Shown piece by piece: positions 63,872 through 64,000 of a DNA stretch of 64,000 nucleotides (its first letter is position 1; every line of letters begins with the position of its first letter). Where the stretch lies: the NCBI GenBank assembly GCA_017434755.1, contig JAFRER010000022.1, forward strand, positions 1 to 64,000, given 5' to 3'. Under the pieces are notes generated by a model that was not told the origin of the DNA, did no database searches, and saw only the letters and a program-made list of their open reading frames with translations. Both the position numbers and the translations under genes were made by a program. This DNA comes from Oscillospiraceae bacterium. GTDB lineage: Bacteria; Bacillota; Clostridia; Oscillospirales; Oscillospiraceae.

Positions 63872-64000
63872 TCTGCCTGTTCACCTCCCGCTATGGTCTT
63901 CATGACCTGTGCCTGCGTCAGATCGTCACCCGTCAGTTCGCCGACGATCTTGCGGTCTCTCATGACGATCAGCCGTGAGCAGGTACGCAGCATCTCCTCT
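63868..64000 (-). CDS. Sugar ABC transporter ATP-binding protein, C-terminal fragment
   Basis: The window edge cuts this gene. The last 44 codons read EEMLRTCSRLIVMRDRKIVG, then GELTGDDLTQAQVMKTIAGG and a short end. That is the end of the second ABC domain of an RbsA/MglA-type ATPase (post-H-loop strand LIVMRDRKIVG). The stop overlaps the permease ATG. The 5' part and any solute-binding protein lie outside. Confidence 0.85.
   Translation of the reverse strand, partial: EEMLRTCSRLIVMRDRKIVGELTGDDLTQAQVMKTIAGGEQAE

Overview
The window is a mid-to-high G+C chromosome segment from an anaerobic low-branching Firmicute, most likely a member of Clostridia close to Lachnospiraceae. That placement is inference. 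It rests on the rnfCDGEAB order, an IreB-type regulator, a T-box ahead of pheST, a CIRCE site ahead of groESL, a ZTP riboswitch, and formate-tetrahydrofolate ligase in a purine operon.

Positions 1-5020 are an AT-rich island in a tRNA-Ser(GGA) gene. A 65-bp direct repeat of the tRNA 3' part (187-251 and 4926-4990) bounds an element of about 4.8 kb. It carries a lipoprotein, a serine recombinase, a small gene broken by an in-frame TAG, a 109-aa unknown protein and a tyrosine integrase. Repeats of TACACGATTT spaced 25-26 bp lie inside both ends and look like integrase arm sites. A third, 20-bp copy of the tRNA 3' end at 47-66 suggests an older insertion at the same place.

Positions 5250-8000 hold a DUF3267 membrane peptidase-like protein, a small zinc-ribbon protein, a SnoaL-like protein with nagB, and a NUDIX hydrolase. 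Positions 8007-13037 are the minus-strand rnf operon. Positions 13235-26627 are an 11-gene minus-strand operon, purE-purC-purF-purM-(formate/nitrite channel)-purN-(IMP cyclohydrolase)-(AICAR transformylase)-purD-purL-fhs. It has a strong promoter and a ZTP riboswitch with a terminator in its leader. The formate channel, Fhs and the two formyl-THF-dependent transformylases form one formate-to-purine route. The PurF copy lacks the N-terminal cysteine of the glutaminase site.

Positions 27236-35065 hold a hybrid sensor kinase translationally coupled to an orphan solute-binding lipoprotein, a small CxxC redox protein, a second large lipoprotein, and an Mrp-type ATPase with a NifX-like protein that has a cysteine-rich tail. 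Positions 35164-36019 encode a Gx-type transporter subunit and a NusG-II protein, the latter probably from a leaderless message. A divergent promoter drives a wall-synthesis operon (FHA-FtsW/RodA fusion, class B PBP, ABC-F ATPase, YdcF-like protein).

Positions 41832-57148 hold housekeeping genes: guaB, ireB, T-box-pheS-pheT, alr, a DUF4190 protein, lgt, cstA with an unknown partner, an RlmL-like methyltransferase, a lipid kinase and CIRCE-groES-groEL. Positions 57228-64000 are a minus-strand sugar operon: ABC importer (ATPase cut by the window edge, two permeases), a DUF4867 protein, an L-fucose/L-arabinose isomerase-family protein, an FGGY kinase and an L-ribulose-5-phosphate 4-epimerase. 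It fits use of L-arabinose or a related sugar.
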